Made by a program: the position numbers and the translations under genes
Part shown: positions 48,184-57,673 of the stretch, piece by piece
Numbering within the stretch: the first letter of the stretch is position 1
Layout of the letters: the number at the start of each line of letters is the position of its first letter
NCBI GenBank assembly: GCA_938034385.1
Contig: CALHLC010000048.1
Coordinates: 1-64,000 of the forward strand
Origin: an uncultured Bacteriovoracaceae bacterium
GTDB taxonomy: Bacteria > Bdellovibrionota > Bacteriovoracia > Bacteriovoracales > Bacteriovoracaceae
DNA length: 64,000 nt
Direction: 5' to 3'
The notes under the pieces: generated by a model
Told to the model about the DNA's origin: nothing
Databases searched by the model: none
What the model saw: the letters and a program-made list of their open reading frames with translations, nothing else

Positions 48184-48819
48184 TTGGTGAATTGTCCGTT
48201 ATGTAATAACTTGGAAAATACTGATTTTTACGAGTTTAAATTTAAGAAATATCTGCGATGTACTCAGTGCTTTCTTATTTTTATGCACTCAGAGCATTAC
48301 CTTTCGGATAAAGATGAAAAAGAAATTTACAATAGACATGAAAATTCTCCGGATGATCAAAGATATAGAGACTTTCTATCACGCTTATTTATTCCTTTGA
48401 CTAAAAAGTTAAAACCTAACTCTGCAGGTTTAGATTTTGGATCAGGTAGCGGTCCAACTTTATCAATAATGCTCGAAGAGATCGGTCATAAAATGAGTAT
48501 TTATGATAAATACTATTGTGACAAAACAGAAGTCTTAGAGCGTGACTATGATTTCATCACTTCTACTGAAGTAATAGAACATCTTAAACAACCAGGACTT
48601 GAAATCAAGCGCTTGTTAGAAATATTGAAACCCAATGGGTATTTTGGAATTATGACTAAATTTGCTAGTGATCTTGATCATTTTGTTTCCTGGCATTACA
48701 AAAACGATCCTACTCATATCTGTTTTTATTCTTTAAAAACTTTTAAATGGATCGCTAAAACTTATAGTCTAACATTTGAGGTTGTTGGATCGGATGTGAT
48801 TATCTTTCACAGAAAATAG
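48184..48819 (+). CDS. class I SAM methyltransferase with N-terminal zinc-ribbon-like start
   Basis: This 211-residue protein starts with TTG (or GTG three bases later). It begins VNCPLCNNLENTDFYEF, then YLRCTQCFLIF, two CxxC pairs forming a likely zinc ribbon. The methyltransferase core follows: LDFGSGSGPTLS, a shortened second region, and TSTEVIEHLKQPGLEIKRLLEILKPNGYFGI. This layout is that of 2-polyprenyl-3-methyl-5-hydroxy-6-metoxy-1,4-benzoquinol methylase-like sugar and small-molecule methyltransferases. The substrate is unknown. It is divergent from the suf operon. Confidence 0.78.
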   Translation: MVNCPLCNNLENTDFYEFKFKKYLRCTQCFLIFMHSEHYLSDKDEKEIYNRHENSPDDQRYRDFLSRLFIPLTKKLKPNSAGLDFGSGSGPTLSIMLEEIGHKMSIYDKYYCDKTEVLERDYDFITSTEVIEHLKQPGLEIKRLLEILKPNGYFGIMTKFASDLDHFVSWHYKNDPTHICFYSLKTFKWIAKTYSLTFEVVGSDVIIFHRK

Positions 48820-48972
48820 CATACTTACACACTCGCCCTGAAGAAAAAACAGCCAAGTTTCATTGGCACAAAATTTATCAAAAAAAATATAAGTCACTGA
48901 AATCATTTGGTTTATGACGGAAATATCTCGAAAGAAGTTAAGATTAATCTAACAATAACCGACGAGGATCGT

Positions 48973-50790
48973 ATGACAAATATTGCTAAGTTTTTCCCAT
49001 TAATTTGTTTTTTAAGCATAGTTACTATGTTCACAGGATGTATGGGAAAACCTAAATCATCATTTACTCAAGAAAGAGCTATTAATGGAACCGAAGATGG
49101 AGGCGGCTTTGCTGCTGGACCAGGAGATAAAGGTGGAGATACAGCAGGATCTGAAGATGGTGGATCTGAAGATGGTGGATCTGAAGACGGTGGATCTGAA
49201 GATGGTCAAGATTCAGGAGGAGGAAATGGTGGAGGACCACCGCCTGTTGTAGATAAAAGCGGATTAAATAGTTGTGCTGATTGGAATACTTTTTTAGGTG
49301 TTAACGATCCTTGGGCCTGTCATGTATGGCATATTGCTGCTAATAATCAAACTATTAAAGACCTTACTCGCTCTAGTGGAAACATGAGAGCCAAAGCCAA
49401 GACGAAAGACTTAAATGTTGGAAAAACATACTCAGAGTTTAATGGAGAGGGAGTAAGAATACATATTTCCGATACAGGGTTTGACTATACTCATGAAGAT
49501 CTTAAGGCCCATTACTCTATTGATAATTCTAGAAACTATAGAACTTCAGTAACTAATCCAGGTAATCCAGTGGAAACAGGAACTCATGGAACTATGTGTG
49601 GAGGATTAGCCGGAGCTGTTGGTAATAATGGAATCGGACTTATGGGTGTTGCTTGGGGAGCGACTATGTCTGGAGATAACTTTCTTGGTAATCAAGGTCA
49701 AGGTAATAGAATGTATGTTGATCTCTATGAAAAAAATAACTCTGATAAAGATAAGCTTGTGAATATTTGGTCTGGAAGCTTTGGAGTTCCTTATAATTCA
49801 GTGGCTGCTCATCAATCAAGAACAAGTAGTAATTCTACGGCTCTAGCAGCTATTCATGGAGCAACGAAGAATAATATTTTATATTTTAAAGCAAATGGTA
49901 ACGATGGAAGAAGTGTTGGAGCAGATGGGAACATGGAGGCTCAAGCAAGCGTTTATGTTATAAATGCTATCGCTGCTCTTGGAACTAATAATGAAGTTGT
50001 AAATTATTCAACACCAGGATCAAATGTTGTTTTAAGTGGTTATGCTCATTTAGGAGGACAAACTCTTGGAACTTGTACTACTTCACCAGGTGATAAATAT
50101 ACTTGTTCGATGAATGGTACTTCATCAGCAACACCAACTGTGGCCGGAGCTGCTGGTGTTATACGTCAAGCCTTCTCTATTGATAACCCAAGTTGGACCG
50201 ATCTTTTATATGTCATGATAAGAACTGCTAATAAAGGTGTTCTTGATCGTTCAGGTAAATACTCTGGTAATATAGGCTCTGAATCAAGGACTTCGAAGGT
50301 GAGTACTGGATTTAAAAATTTAGAGCATAGCTTTGATCATGGGTTTGGAGTAGTAGATGTGACAGCAGCAGTTGCTATGGCCAAAGGCTACACTGAAGAT
50401 ATGAGAATCGGAAACCCTGCTTCTATGGATGTTTCGTCTGAGCAAAATGTAAGTGTGAGTTCAGGATCGTGTGCGGAGCAAGTTATTGAAGTAAGCGAAG
50501 ATTTTCAAGTTTGGTCGATGGAAGTTGCAGTGAAGACGAATAGCCTTGCAAAAAGTCAGCTTGGTATATTCTTAAAGACACCTAATGATAAAACAATTTT
50601 AGTGAAAAATATTGGTGAAGGATCTAATGGGCAACTTGGTTATAATCAAAAGTTTAATGTTAGAGCTCCATTAGGACTTAATGCTAAAGGAACATGGAAA
50701 GTATTAGCATGTTCAAACTCAGATAGCGGAGACTTTGAAGGTGCTAGAGTGAAAATATACGGATTTAATGATATTAATACTTTAAAGTAA
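48973..50790 (+). CDS. subtilisin-like protease lipoprotein with P-domain
   Basis: The ATG at 48973, with GAGGA upstream, gives 605 residues (an upstream start at 48907 lacks support). A lipobox FTGC ends the signal. A Gly/Glu/Asp-rich linker with four SEDGG repeats leads to a subtilase domain: DTGFDYTHED with Asp167, GTHGTMCGG with His205 and NGTSSATP with Ser384. The last about 120 residues have the beta-sandwich pattern of a proprotein-convertase P-domain (SMEVAVKTNSLAKSQLGIFL, KGTWKVLACS). The enzyme is probably anchored in the outer membrane. No I9 propeptide is visible; the gene 12 bases downstream may supply a helper. Prey attachment, digestion or surface processing are possible uses. 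Confidence 0.87.
   Translation: MTNIAKFFPLICFLSIVTMFTGCMGKPKSSFTQERAINGTEDGGGFAAGPGDKGGDTAGSEDGGSEDGGSEDGGSEDGQDSGGGNGGGPPPVVDKSGLNSCADWNTFLGVNDPWACHVWHIAANNQTIKDLTRSSGNMRAKAKTKDLNVGKTYSEFNGEGVRIHISDTGFDYTHEDLKAHYSIDNSRNYRTSVTNPGNPVETGTHGTMCGGLAGAVGNNGIGLMGVAWGATMSGDNFLGNQGQGNRMYVDLYEKNNSDKDKLVNIWSGSFGVPYNSVAAHQSRTSSNSTALAAIHGATKNNILYFKANGNDGRSVGADGNMEAQASVYVINAIAALGTNNEVVNYSTPGSNVVLSGYAHLGGQTLGTCTTSPGDKYTCSMNGTSSATPTVAGAAGVIRQAFSIDNPSWTDLLYVMIRTANKGVLDRSGKYSGNIGSESRTSKVSTGFKNLEHSFDHGFGVVDVTAAVAMAKGYTEDMRIGNPASMDVSSEQNVSVSSGSCAEQVIEVSEDFQVWSMEVAVKTNSLAKSQLGIFLKTPNDKTILVKNIGEGSNGQLGYNQKFNVRAPLGLNAKGTWKVLACSNSDSGDFEGARVKIYGFNDINTLK
49147..49206 (+). repeat. four tandem 15-bp coding repeats in the subtilase linker
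   Basis: GGATCTGAAGATGGT occurs four times head to tail, with one base change (GAC for GAT) in the third copy. It encodes Gly-Ser-Glu-Asp-Gly. The linker length may vary in frame. Confidence 0.95.
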
Positions 50791-50802
50791 GGTGAAATTA
50801 TA

Positions 50803-51531
50803 ATGAAAAATGATTTTAAAATCATTTCATTCATTTTTTTAATCGTTGGACTATGTACAGTGATGTATTTTAATAAAGACGAAACAATCTCTCATGATCG
50901 ACCACAAAAGAAACAAGAGATTATAAAAAAAGAGAAAAAACAACCTAAAGTAGTAAGAAACAAAGTGAGTAATAAAAAAAAACAAACAAAGAAATTAAGA
51001 ACACCAGCTCAAATTACGTCACCTACCACAACTACTAGAGCAATTGACCCTTCTGATCAAAGTGTTTTCATGACTCCCACTCTAGATGAGCAAAAAATTA
51101 AATATGACCTAGATGAAGTGAATAAAATTTCACTATTAGAAATCAACTTTTACTTATCAAAAAATTCAAAAGTCTTTCGAGGGAAACTGGAAGATTTTGA
51201 TCGCTCTCTTGGGAAAGTGGTAAGTGCTAGGCAAGGATATATAGAGTATAAACAAACAGGTAATTCTAAATTTGCACAAAGTAATGACTTTCCAGTTGTT
51301 ATAAATGAAGACAATGCTCAAGTTGGATACCTCTCTGGAGAAGTGGTCCTTTCATTAAGCAATTATAAAAAACATATTGATGGAGTAAGAATTGAAAGAG
51401 AAGATAAGAATAGAAATTTAATATATCTAGAAACCTCAAATCTTGATCAAATTAACTTACTCGTTAAGGAATATGGTAAAGATCCATTTTTCTATATTTA
51501 TGTAAATTATGGTGAAAATAAGCCTATTTAA
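50803..51531 (+). CDS. membrane-anchored or exported partner of the subtilase, function unknown
   Basis: This 242-residue protein has an N-terminal hydrophobic segment (about residues 7-22) acting as signal anchor, then a long Lys/Arg/Thr-rich stretch (about 30-80), then a folded C-terminal domain of about 140 residues with regular beta strands (NAQVGYLSGEVVLSLSNY, and NLIYLETSNLDQINLLV). It lies 12 bases after the subtilase with its own AAGGTG and is probably co-transcribed. Such a layout could be an inhibitor, chaperone or substrate. It converges with plsC, overlapping eight bases. No family recognised. Confidence 0.65.
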   Translation: MKNDFKIISFIFLIVGLCTVMYFNKDETISHDRPQKKQEIIKKEKKQPKVVRNKVSNKKKQTKKLRTPAQITSPTTTTRAIDPSDQSVFMTPTLDEQKIKYDLDEVNKISLLEINFYLSKNSKVFRGKLEDFDRSLGKVVSARQGYIEYKQTGNSKFAQSNDFPVVINEDNAQVGYLSGEVVLSLSNYKKHIDGVRIEREDKNRNLIYLETSNLDQINLLVKEYGKDPFFYIYVNYGENKPI

Positions 51532-52312
51532 TAGGCAAATACCTGTTAATAACAATCTCTCTACAATATTGAATCAATTCTTCTACAGACTCAAACTTAT
51601 TTGAATCTACAAGTTCTAGAAAAGTTATTTCTACTTCAACACGAGAATTTTTTAAATAGGCCCAAAGATGAGGAATAAGATCCATGGCCCCATACCAAAA
51701 GATTTCATCTCTGTTTTTAATACTCAATGGTTCATAGTTTAAAGACTTATAATTGATAACACTAACTAAAACAGGCTTTTTTAGATTATAAACTGGGATA
51801 AACATAGGTTTTTTAAAAGAAATTACTTCTTGGCCATTAGTACTGGTTGCTTCAGGATAAAGGCCAATATTTATATCATTTTCAAGATTTTGATATATAT
51901 CTCTTAATTCATCTTTCCTAGATTCTTTATTTCTTTTATCTTTTCTTCTCTCTACATATGAACAGCCGCCTAAAGTACATAGTTGACCAACTCCTGGTCT
52001 TTGCTTCATTTCATAAGACGTAATAAAGCTCAGGCTTAATCTTTGTGCTATCGAGAAAATATCTAAGTAACTTACATGATTTGAAATAAATAAAAAATTA
52101 GAATTTTTCGGGATAATTTCTTGGTTTATGAAGTTAACTTGTAGGCCTAGTACAATATTTAAAATTTTGCAGTAAACCATCATTAATCTAGATGACAGTT
52201 TTTTAAATTTATATTTATTAATCAGTTGGTAAGGAGAGCAGATTAGTGCACTTAGCATATACATTAAAATAATACTTAAACTAAGTGCTGCTTTTATTAT
52301 CTGTTTTATCAT
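51524..52312 (-). CDS. 1-acyl-sn-glycerol-3-phosphate acyltransferase (PlsC family)
   Basis: This 262-residue protein has a membrane-spanning N-terminus (about residues 3-25), then the acyltransferase motifs NHVSYLD (motif I, the His and Asp of HX4D), a second block GGCSYVERR (motif II-like) and GLYPEATSTNG (motif III, where most have PEGTR). It transfers an acyl chain to lysophosphatidate in phospholipid synthesis, or acts on a related lipid. The start is directly after the mltD stop, so the two share a transcript. The AT in PEAT replaces the usual Gly-Thr. Confidence 0.85.
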   Translation of the reverse strand: MIKQIIKAALSLSIILMYMLSALICSPYQLINKYKFKKLSSRLMMVYCKILNIVLGLQVNFINQEIIPKNSNFLFISNHVSYLDIFSIAQRLSLSFITSYEMKQRPGVGQLCTLGGCSYVERRKDKRNKESRKDELRDIYQNLENDINIGLYPEATSTNGQEVISFKKPMFIPVYNLKKPVLVSVINYKSLNYEPLSIKNRDEIFWYGAMDLIPHLWAYLKNSRVEVEITFLELVDSNKFESVEELIQYCREIVINRYLPIK

Positions 52313-54088
52313 CTATCTAATAATTAATCTTTGACCAGGATAAATCTTTCCTTTTTTAATGGAGTTTTTTTCCATAAGTCGCTCAACACTAGTTTTAAAC
52401 TTCTTTGCAATTAAACTGAGATTTTCACCTCTTTTTACTTTGTGTGTGATTTTCTTTCGAACTTTGCTGTGAGGAACCTTTAAATTTTGTCCTACAAAAA
52501 TCCTTGAGTTCTTAAACTTGTTTAGCTTGATAAGCTTTGATGATGAAGTCTTATACTGCATCGCAATTTGAGAAAGAGTTTGTCCTTTTTTAACTTTATG
52601 AAATTGCGTTTTTTTACTAGGTGATTTCTTTGCGTAACTTTTTCTAAATGGGTTCGTACCTTTATAATTTTCCAAAGAGGCAATCTGATTTCCATGGTTA
52701 TAATAAGTTTCAATGGGAACTCTCAACATATATTTAGATTTTTTTCTATAAGGCGTGTGGTTTCCTAAAAGTTCAGGATTAACATTTTTTAACTCACTTA
52801 CTGATAACTTAAGCTTTTTTGAAATAGACTCTAGAGATTGTGAGTATTTTAGTGGGATTAAAGTTGTGTTGGACTTATAGTCTTGTTTAGGGCGAATTTG
52901 AATATCATACAATTCAGGCTTGTTTAAAATTTCCATGACTGCTGCAACTTTGGGAACATAGTCAGCTGTTTCTTTCGGGAAATTACTCTTAGTCGTTAAC
53001 TCTGTATAATCTCGAGTGTTATGTCTTCTAATGAGTCCTATCATTCTATAAGGTCCGGCATTGTAGGCACTTAAAGCTAATTCCCAAGATCCAAAAATAT
53101 TATAAAGGTCATTAAATAAAACCGCTGCAGCTTTAGTAGATTTTTCTATATCTCTTCTTTCATCAACATATGAGTTAACCCTTAATCCATATTCTTTACC
53201 TACACCTTTTATAAACTGCCATGGGCCAACTGCTTTTGCATGACTTTTCGCCTTGAGGTAATAACCACTTTCAATTAAACCTACATAGAAAATCTCTTTT
53301 GGAACTCCTTGTTTTTCAAGAGTTTCCATAATGAAATTTTTATAAGCAGATCCGTTACTAATAAATCTTTCAAATCTATCTTTATCTTTGACACTAAAAT
53401 ATTGAACCCATTTATTTTTTCTTTCTTCATCAAAGTTAGTAATGAAGTTTGCATTATAAGTCATTGTCTCATAATCTTCGTTTACGATCTCAGACTCTGT
53501 TTTAGAATTTATGATTTGATTAGTTGAACCAGGGTTATCAAATTGACTTAGCTCTGGTGTTTGCTCAATAAATTGAGCAGTAATGGATCTGCTGGCTTGT
53601 TCTTCGTCTATATAATTCTCTACTGAAGAAGATTGTATCTTTTGAGCTTGAGAACCAGATAGTTGTTCGTTAGCAATATCTAAATTTTCATAGATTTTTT
53701 TATTAAGTGGTTCTGTGGTTGCAATATTAGTATAGTCATCTTGTTCTTCGAATTCATCATCGATATTTACTGTGAGTTCTTCTGGTCTTTGTAATTGCTT
53801 CTCATATGGTTGAATTGCTTGTGGAGTTTGATAAGCATGAATTGATTGCACTGAAGGTTCGGTATTTTGAACAATTGGTTTTTGAATTGAATTGTGAACC
53901 TCATAAGTATTATGGGTGCTATTTATAGGAGCAGATACAATCCTATTAATTCTTTGTGGTTTAGACTTGGCCATTGAATTATCTCGGTGATTTATTTGAG
54001 ATGATTGATGATCACCATGAATAGGTTGAAAATGAGTACAAGATAAAATGGAAAAACTAATTAATAGATAAAATAAATTATTGGTCAC
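52313..54088 (-). CDS. MltD-like lytic transglycosylase with LysM repeats
   Basis: This 591-residue lipoprotein (lipobox ILSC near residue 16) has a long Gln/Ser/Asn-rich linker (to about residue 215). The SLT domain is recognised by GLIESGYYLKAKSHAKAVGPWQFI, with the catalytic Glu in ESGY, and ALSAYNAGPYR. Three LysM-type repeats follow: a degenerate one (LKYSQSLESISKKLKLS), then HKVKKGQTLSQIAMQYKTS and HKVKRGENLSLIAKKFKTS. It cleaves glycan strands with 1,6-anhydro ends. It could act on its own wall or on prey wall. plsC follows without a gap. Confidence 0.9.
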   Translation of the reverse strand: MTNNLFYLLISFSILSCTHFQPIHGDHQSSQINHRDNSMAKSKPQRINRIVSAPINSTHNTYEVHNSIQKPIVQNTEPSVQSIHAYQTPQAIQPYEKQLQRPEELTVNIDDEFEEQDDYTNIATTEPLNKKIYENLDIANEQLSGSQAQKIQSSSVENYIDEEQASRSITAQFIEQTPELSQFDNPGSTNQIINSKTESEIVNEDYETMTYNANFITNFDEERKNKWVQYFSVKDKDRFERFISNGSAYKNFIMETLEKQGVPKEIFYVGLIESGYYLKAKSHAKAVGPWQFIKGVGKEYGLRVNSYVDERRDIEKSTKAAAVLFNDLYNIFGSWELALSAYNAGPYRMIGLIRRHNTRDYTELTTKSNFPKETADYVPKVAAVMEILNKPELYDIQIRPKQDYKSNTTLIPLKYSQSLESISKKLKLSVSELKNVNPELLGNHTPYRKKSKYMLRVPIETYYNHGNQIASLENYKGTNPFRKSYAKKSPSKKTQFHKVKKGQTLSQIAMQYKTSSSKLIKLNKFKNSRIFVGQNLKVPHSKVRKKITHKVKRGENLSLIAKKFKTSVERLMEKNSIKKGKIYPGQRLIIR

Positions 54089-54122
54089 AAAATTCTCCTA
54101 ATTGCAGATTTATAATTAGGAT

Positions 54123-54165
54123 AACTGATAAAACACTTCATAAAAACGAAGTGTTTTTATCAGTT
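54123..54165 (-). terminator. long hairpin between the histone-like gene and mltD
   Basis: Two near-perfect arms (54123-54139 and 54148-54165, 17 pairs with one bulged base) form a stable stem with an 8-base loop. It sits 14 bases beyond the stop of the histone-like gene, before the mltD start. A T-rich tract (TTTTTGTGTTTTT) follows only on the plus strand, so minus-strand termination would not be a classical intrinsic one. The stem may act as a terminator or as a 3' stabiliser of the histone-like transcript. Confidence 0.5.
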
Positions 54166-54178
54166 TTTGTGTTTTTAA

Positions 54179-54574
54179 TTAAACGCTAGTGATTGTTTGG
54201 TAATCTCTATCCATAACAGTCTTTCTTTTGCTCTCGACTGCATTTTTAATAGCATTTAAACAAAGCTCTTCAACTTTAATAGATAGTTGACTCATAACTT
54301 GTGAAGAAGTGTTTAAGCCACTTTTAGCTTTGATATACTTTTTAATTTTAGAGGCAACAACCAATACATTCTCTACATCATCAATTTCTCTGTAAAAGCT
54401 AAAATCTCTACCCATAACCGTCTTTCTGTTCATTTTGGTAGCATGTTCAATAGCTTGATTAATAGAACTAGTAAGATCTGAGTTGAGTGGTTCAAAGAAT
54501 GATTGAGATGTGTTGAACCCTTGTCTTTCTTTGATTAATTTTTTTACTTTCGATACGACTACAAAACTTTCCAT
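54179..54574 (-). CDS. doublet histone-fold DNA-binding protein
   Basis: This 131-residue protein is a direct duplication of a histone fold. Residues about 4-61 and 71-128 align without gaps with a constant offset of 67: VVVSKVKKLIKERQGFNTS against VVASKIKKYIKAKSGLNTS, and NRKTVMGRDF against KRKTVMDRDY. The RKTVxxRD end of each half is the histone loop 2/helix 3 region, and the first helix carries conserved Lys. Histone-fold proteins of this small type exist in Bdellovibrio, where one (Bd0055) is a major chromatin protein. Two folds in one chain would make a pseudo-dimer. GGAG sits upstream. It is divergent from the olefin-type cluster, with 165 bases between starts, and a hairpin follows. 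Confidence 0.85.
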   Translation of the reverse strand: MESFVVVSKVKKLIKERQGFNTSQSFFEPLNSDLTSSINQAIEHATKMNRKTVMGRDFSFYREIDDVENVLVVASKIKKYIKAKSGLNTSSQVMSQLSIKVEELCLNAIKNAVESKRKTVMDRDYQTITSV

Positions 54575-54688
54575 AATATAACTCCGTTAAATCATTGTTT
54601 AATACCCGCTATACTAGTAAAAAATCATCAAAGAATCTTCTAAAAAGGCCCTGGTGATGGATATTTTAAGGTTTTTAATGATTTTTCA

Positions 54689-54734
54689 TTGCCTTTTAAG
54701 CCTAAAAAAATACAATAATGGGAATTAAAAGGCA
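54689..54734 (+). promoter_or_regulatory. predicted promoter and inverted repeat of the ole-type operon
   Basis: TTGCCT (54689-54694) and TACAAT (54711-54716) are spaced by 16 bases and read as -35 and -10 elements. A perfect 10-bp inverted repeat, TGCCTTTTAA (54690-54699) and TTAAAAGGCA (54725-54734), overlaps the -35 on one side and the predicted start and the ribosome-binding site on the other. This is the arrangement of a dyad operator, or of a hairpin hiding the ribosome-binding site if transcription starts further upstream. Confidence 0.5.
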
Positions 54735-54739
54735 CAATA

Positions 54740-55993
54740 ATGCAAAACCTAAATAAAAACAATCGTATTGTAATCACTGGAATAGGCCTTACAGCTCCTA
54801 ATGGTAACAACCTAAAAGAATTTCGAAATGCTCTTTTAGAAGGAAAGTCTGGTTTAGAAAAAACTGAAGTTAGGTATATGGGAGAAAAAACAGCTGGCTT
54901 TTGTGACTTTGACGAAATTAAATATCAAAAGAAAAAATCAAGAAGAAGAGGGACAAGAGCTGGGAGCATCTCTATATATTGTGCTAATGAAGCTTTGATT
55001 GATGCTGACTTAAATGTTGAAAACCTAGATAGAGACCGGATAGGTGTATATTTAGGAATTACAGAACATGGAAACGTGGAGACTGAAGAAGAAATTTTTC
55101 AGCTTCATCAACAAGATTTAAATACAAAAACTTGGACCCCTCATCATAATCCAAGAACTGTTGCTAATTCTCCTGCAGGAGAGGTGACTTTAAACCTTAA
55201 AATTACTGGTCCTCATTATACTATAGGCGGGGCTTGTGCTGGAGGAAACCTTGGAATTATCCAAGGCCTTCAAATGCTTAGATTGGGAGAAGTTGATTAT
55301 GCTCTTGCCGGTGGGATAAGTGAAAGTCCTCAAACTTTTGGAATATTTGCTGGCTTTGATGCTCAAGGAGCACTTTCTCATAATCCAGAAAATCCTCAAG
55401 CTTCTATTAGGCCGCTAGATAAGGATAGGTCTGGAATTGTTATCTCTGAAGGTGGAGCAATTTATGTTTTAGAAACCTTAGAAAATGCTAATAAGAGGGG
55501 TGCAAAAATATACGGAGAAATCATTGGTTATCATAGTAATTCTGATGCTAGTGATTACGTAAATCCAAACACTGAAAGACAAATTGAGTGTATGGAAAAG
55601 GCCATGAAAAGAGCTGGAATAGATTCAAATGATATTGATATTGTGAATATGCATGCAACTGGAACTGGAGCTGGAGATATTTCTGAGTCCAAAGCCATAA
55701 ACAAAGTTTTTGGGAACTCAATAAAAACACATGTGAATTTTACTAAAGGTCATATTGGTCACTCGATGGGAGCGGCTGGAGCATTAGAATTAGCAGGGAA
55801 TATCCCTAGTTTCTTTGATAATTTGGTTCATCCAGGTATCAATTGTAAGAATATCGACCCTGAATGTGAGATATCAAATATTGTTTTAGACACCCCTAAA
55901 CAAGTCGATCAAATTGATATAGTCTTGAATAACTCTTTTGGCATGTTAGGAATTAATTCCGTTGTCATTGTTAAAAGATATACAAAAGATTAG
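54740..55993 (+). CDS. FabF-type 3-oxoacyl-ACP synthase II, first gene of the ole-type cluster
   Basis: This 417-residue ketosynthase has the complete condensing set: GGACAGG with Cys166, NMHATGTG with His305, Lys336 and KGHIGHSMGAAG with His341, spaced as in FabF (Cys163/His303/Lys335/His340). It elongates an acyl chain with malonyl-ACP by decarboxylative condensation. The gene is followed by a dedicated acyl carrier protein, which suggests it works on a private pool rather than in general fatty acid synthesis. It could build or prime an unusual acyl chain for OleA. AAAGG in the right arm of the inverted repeat is the likely ribosome-binding site. Confidence 0.92.
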   Translation: MQNLNKNNRIVITGIGLTAPNGNNLKEFRNALLEGKSGLEKTEVRYMGEKTAGFCDFDEIKYQKKKSRRRGTRAGSISIYCANEALIDADLNVENLDRDRIGVYLGITEHGNVETEEEIFQLHQQDLNTKTWTPHHNPRTVANSPAGEVTLNLKITGPHYTIGGACAGGNLGIIQGLQMLRLGEVDYALAGGISESPQTFGIFAGFDAQGALSHNPENPQASIRPLDKDRSGIVISEGGAIYVLETLENANKRGAKIYGEIIGYHSNSDASDYVNPNTERQIECMEKAMKRAGIDSNDIDIVNMHATGTGAGDISESKAINKVFGNSIKTHVNFTKGHIGHSMGAAGALELAGNIPSFFDNLVHPGINCKNIDPECEISNIVLDTPKQVDQIDIVLNNSFGMLGINSVVIVKRYTKD

Positions 55994-56008
55994 TTAAAGG
56001 AATTTTTT

Positions 56009-56260
56009 ATGACTATGACAGATGTAAAAAACGTAATTATCAATATCATTAAAGACATTGCTCCTGATGAAGATGTTAGTACTCTTGATGAGAATGTATC
56101 TCTTAGAGAACAAATTGATTTAGATTCAATGGATTTTTTAGATATTGTTATGGAGCTTAGAAAAAGACATAAGATAGAAGTTCCTCAAGAAGATTATCCA
56201 AAGCTTGCAACATTAAAGAGTTGTGTTGATTATCTTTTTCCCAAATTTAGCGTTTCTTAA
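56009..56260 (+). CDS. acyl carrier protein of the ole-type cluster
   Basis: This 83-residue acidic four-helix protein has the phosphopantetheine site DLDSMDFLDI with Ser40, where typical AcpP has DSLD. AAAGGA precedes the ATG. A dedicated carrier beside its own ketosynthase and a FAD oxidoreductase implies that acyl chains are processed while bound to it, before release or transfer to OleA. Such carriers are usual in aryl polyene and polyunsaturated-type gene clusters but are not part of the described minimal ole genes. Confidence 0.93.
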   Translation: MTMTDVKNVIINIIKDIAPDEDVSTLDENVSLREQIDLDSMDFLDIVMELRKRHKIEVPQEDYPKLATLKSCVDYLFPKFSVS

Positions 56261-56266
56261 TTCAAT

Positions 56267-57673
56267 ATGAAAAAATTTGATGCTGTAGTCATTGGTGCTG
56301 GGATGAGCGGTATCGCTTGTGCTTTAAGGCTACAATCCTTTGGCCTAAATGTTGCTTTAATTGAAAAGCATAGAGTTTTAGGTGGCTTAAATTCTTTTTT
56401 TCAAAGAGTAAAAAAATCTCCCACGGGGCAGCGTCTAGGAATTAGGCAATTTGATGTTGGGCTTCATGCTCTAACAAACTTTGCAAAAAAGGGTTCAAGA
56501 AATCGTCCTTTGATGAAAATTTTAAGGCAACTTCGAATTCCTTATGATTCTTTACTTTTAAAGGAGCAAAATTATTCTCTGATTCATTTAGATAATCGCA
56601 AAATAAAATTTGATAATAATATAGAAACTTTTATAAAAGAAGTGGAGAGTTTTTTTCCAGATCAGTTAGAGGGGTTTAATAAATTAGTTGAGGTTGTAAA
56701 AAACTCAACACTTGATACATCTGACACTTTGTATGTATCAAGTCGAGAAAAGATAAAAGAATTCATTAGCGATGAAACATTACAAGAGATGATTTTCTTA
56801 CCAGTTTTTTATTATGGGAGCTCCTGGGAAGATGATATCGATTTCAAACAATTTTGTATTATGTTTCAGGCTCTGTATTTAGAAGGGTTTTCTAGACCTT
56901 ATGGTGGTATTAGAACTCTTTTTAATATTTTGAAAGAAAAGATGCAGTCGCTAAATATAGTGAGAATGATGGGAGTTGCTGTCCAAAAAATCGAGCAAAA
57001 ACTAGATCACCATATTTTAGAGTTATCAAATGGGGAGGTTATTTCTACAAAGAAAGTATTTTCTTCTATTGGTTATCCTGAAACTCAAAGAGTGTTAGGA
57101 AAAAAAGTTAATAAAGAATCAGTTGGGAAATTAGGATTTGTTGAAGTTCAAATTTTTTATAATGATTTATTAGAAAAAAAACTTCCAACAATTTGTTTCT
57201 ATAATAAGACGAAAAAGTTTGTATATAGAAATCCAGATACATTGATTGATACTGATTCAGCAATCATTTGTTCTCCTGAGGGATATGATGAGTTTGAAGG
57301 TAAAGAGGGAATATTAAGAGTAACTTTTTTAGCAAATTATAAATTATGGAAAGAGTTAGATTCAAAGCAATATGATGAGAAAAAAGAATATGTTGAAAAA
57401 ATTGCGAGAGATTTAATTTGTGAAGTTTACCCAGAACATAATAGAAAAGAATGCTTCATTGATACTTTTACACCTCTAACAGTTGAAAAATACACTTCTC
57501 ATATGAATGGAGCTATTTATGGAGCAACAAAAAAGTTTTTAAATGGTGATATTGGTATTAAAGATTTATTTTTAATTGGTACAGATCAAGGCTACTTGGG
57601 TATTACAGGTAGTATTTTAAGTGGAATATCAATGGCCAATATGAATGGTTTTCCAACTAGGCATAATCCATGA
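56267..57673 (+). CDS. CrtI-like FAD-dependent oxidoreductase (desaturase/isomerase type)
   Basis: This 468-residue protein starts VVIGAGMSGIACALRL (FAD-binding GxGxxG at residues 10-15) and EKHRVLGGLNS, then FDVGLHALTNF. It ends with the second FAD motif region LFLIGTDQGYLGITGSILSGISMANM. This is the phytoene desaturase/carotenoid isomerase and retinol-saturase plan. Without other carotenoid genes here its substrate is more likely an acyl chain of the cluster, which it could desaturate, saturate or isomerise. It starts six bases after the ACP gene, and its stop overlaps oleA by four bases. Confidence 0.85.
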   Translation: MKKFDAVVIGAGMSGIACALRLQSFGLNVALIEKHRVLGGLNSFFQRVKKSPTGQRLGIRQFDVGLHALTNFAKKGSRNRPLMKILRQLRIPYDSLLLKEQNYSLIHLDNRKIKFDNNIETFIKEVESFFPDQLEGFNKLVEVVKNSTLDTSDTLYVSSREKIKEFISDETLQEMIFLPVFYYGSSWEDDIDFKQFCIMFQALYLEGFSRPYGGIRTLFNILKEKMQSLNIVRMMGVAVQKIEQKLDHHILELSNGEVISTKKVFSSIGYPETQRVLGKKVNKESVGKLGFVEVQIFYNDLLEKKLPTICFYNKTKKFVYRNPDTLIDTDSAIICSPEGYDEFEGKEGILRVTFLANYKLWKELDSKQYDEKKEYVEKIARDLICEVYPEHNRKECFIDTFTPLTVEKYTSHMNGAIYGATKKFLNGDIGIKDLFLIGTDQGYLGITGSILSGISMANMNGFPTRHNP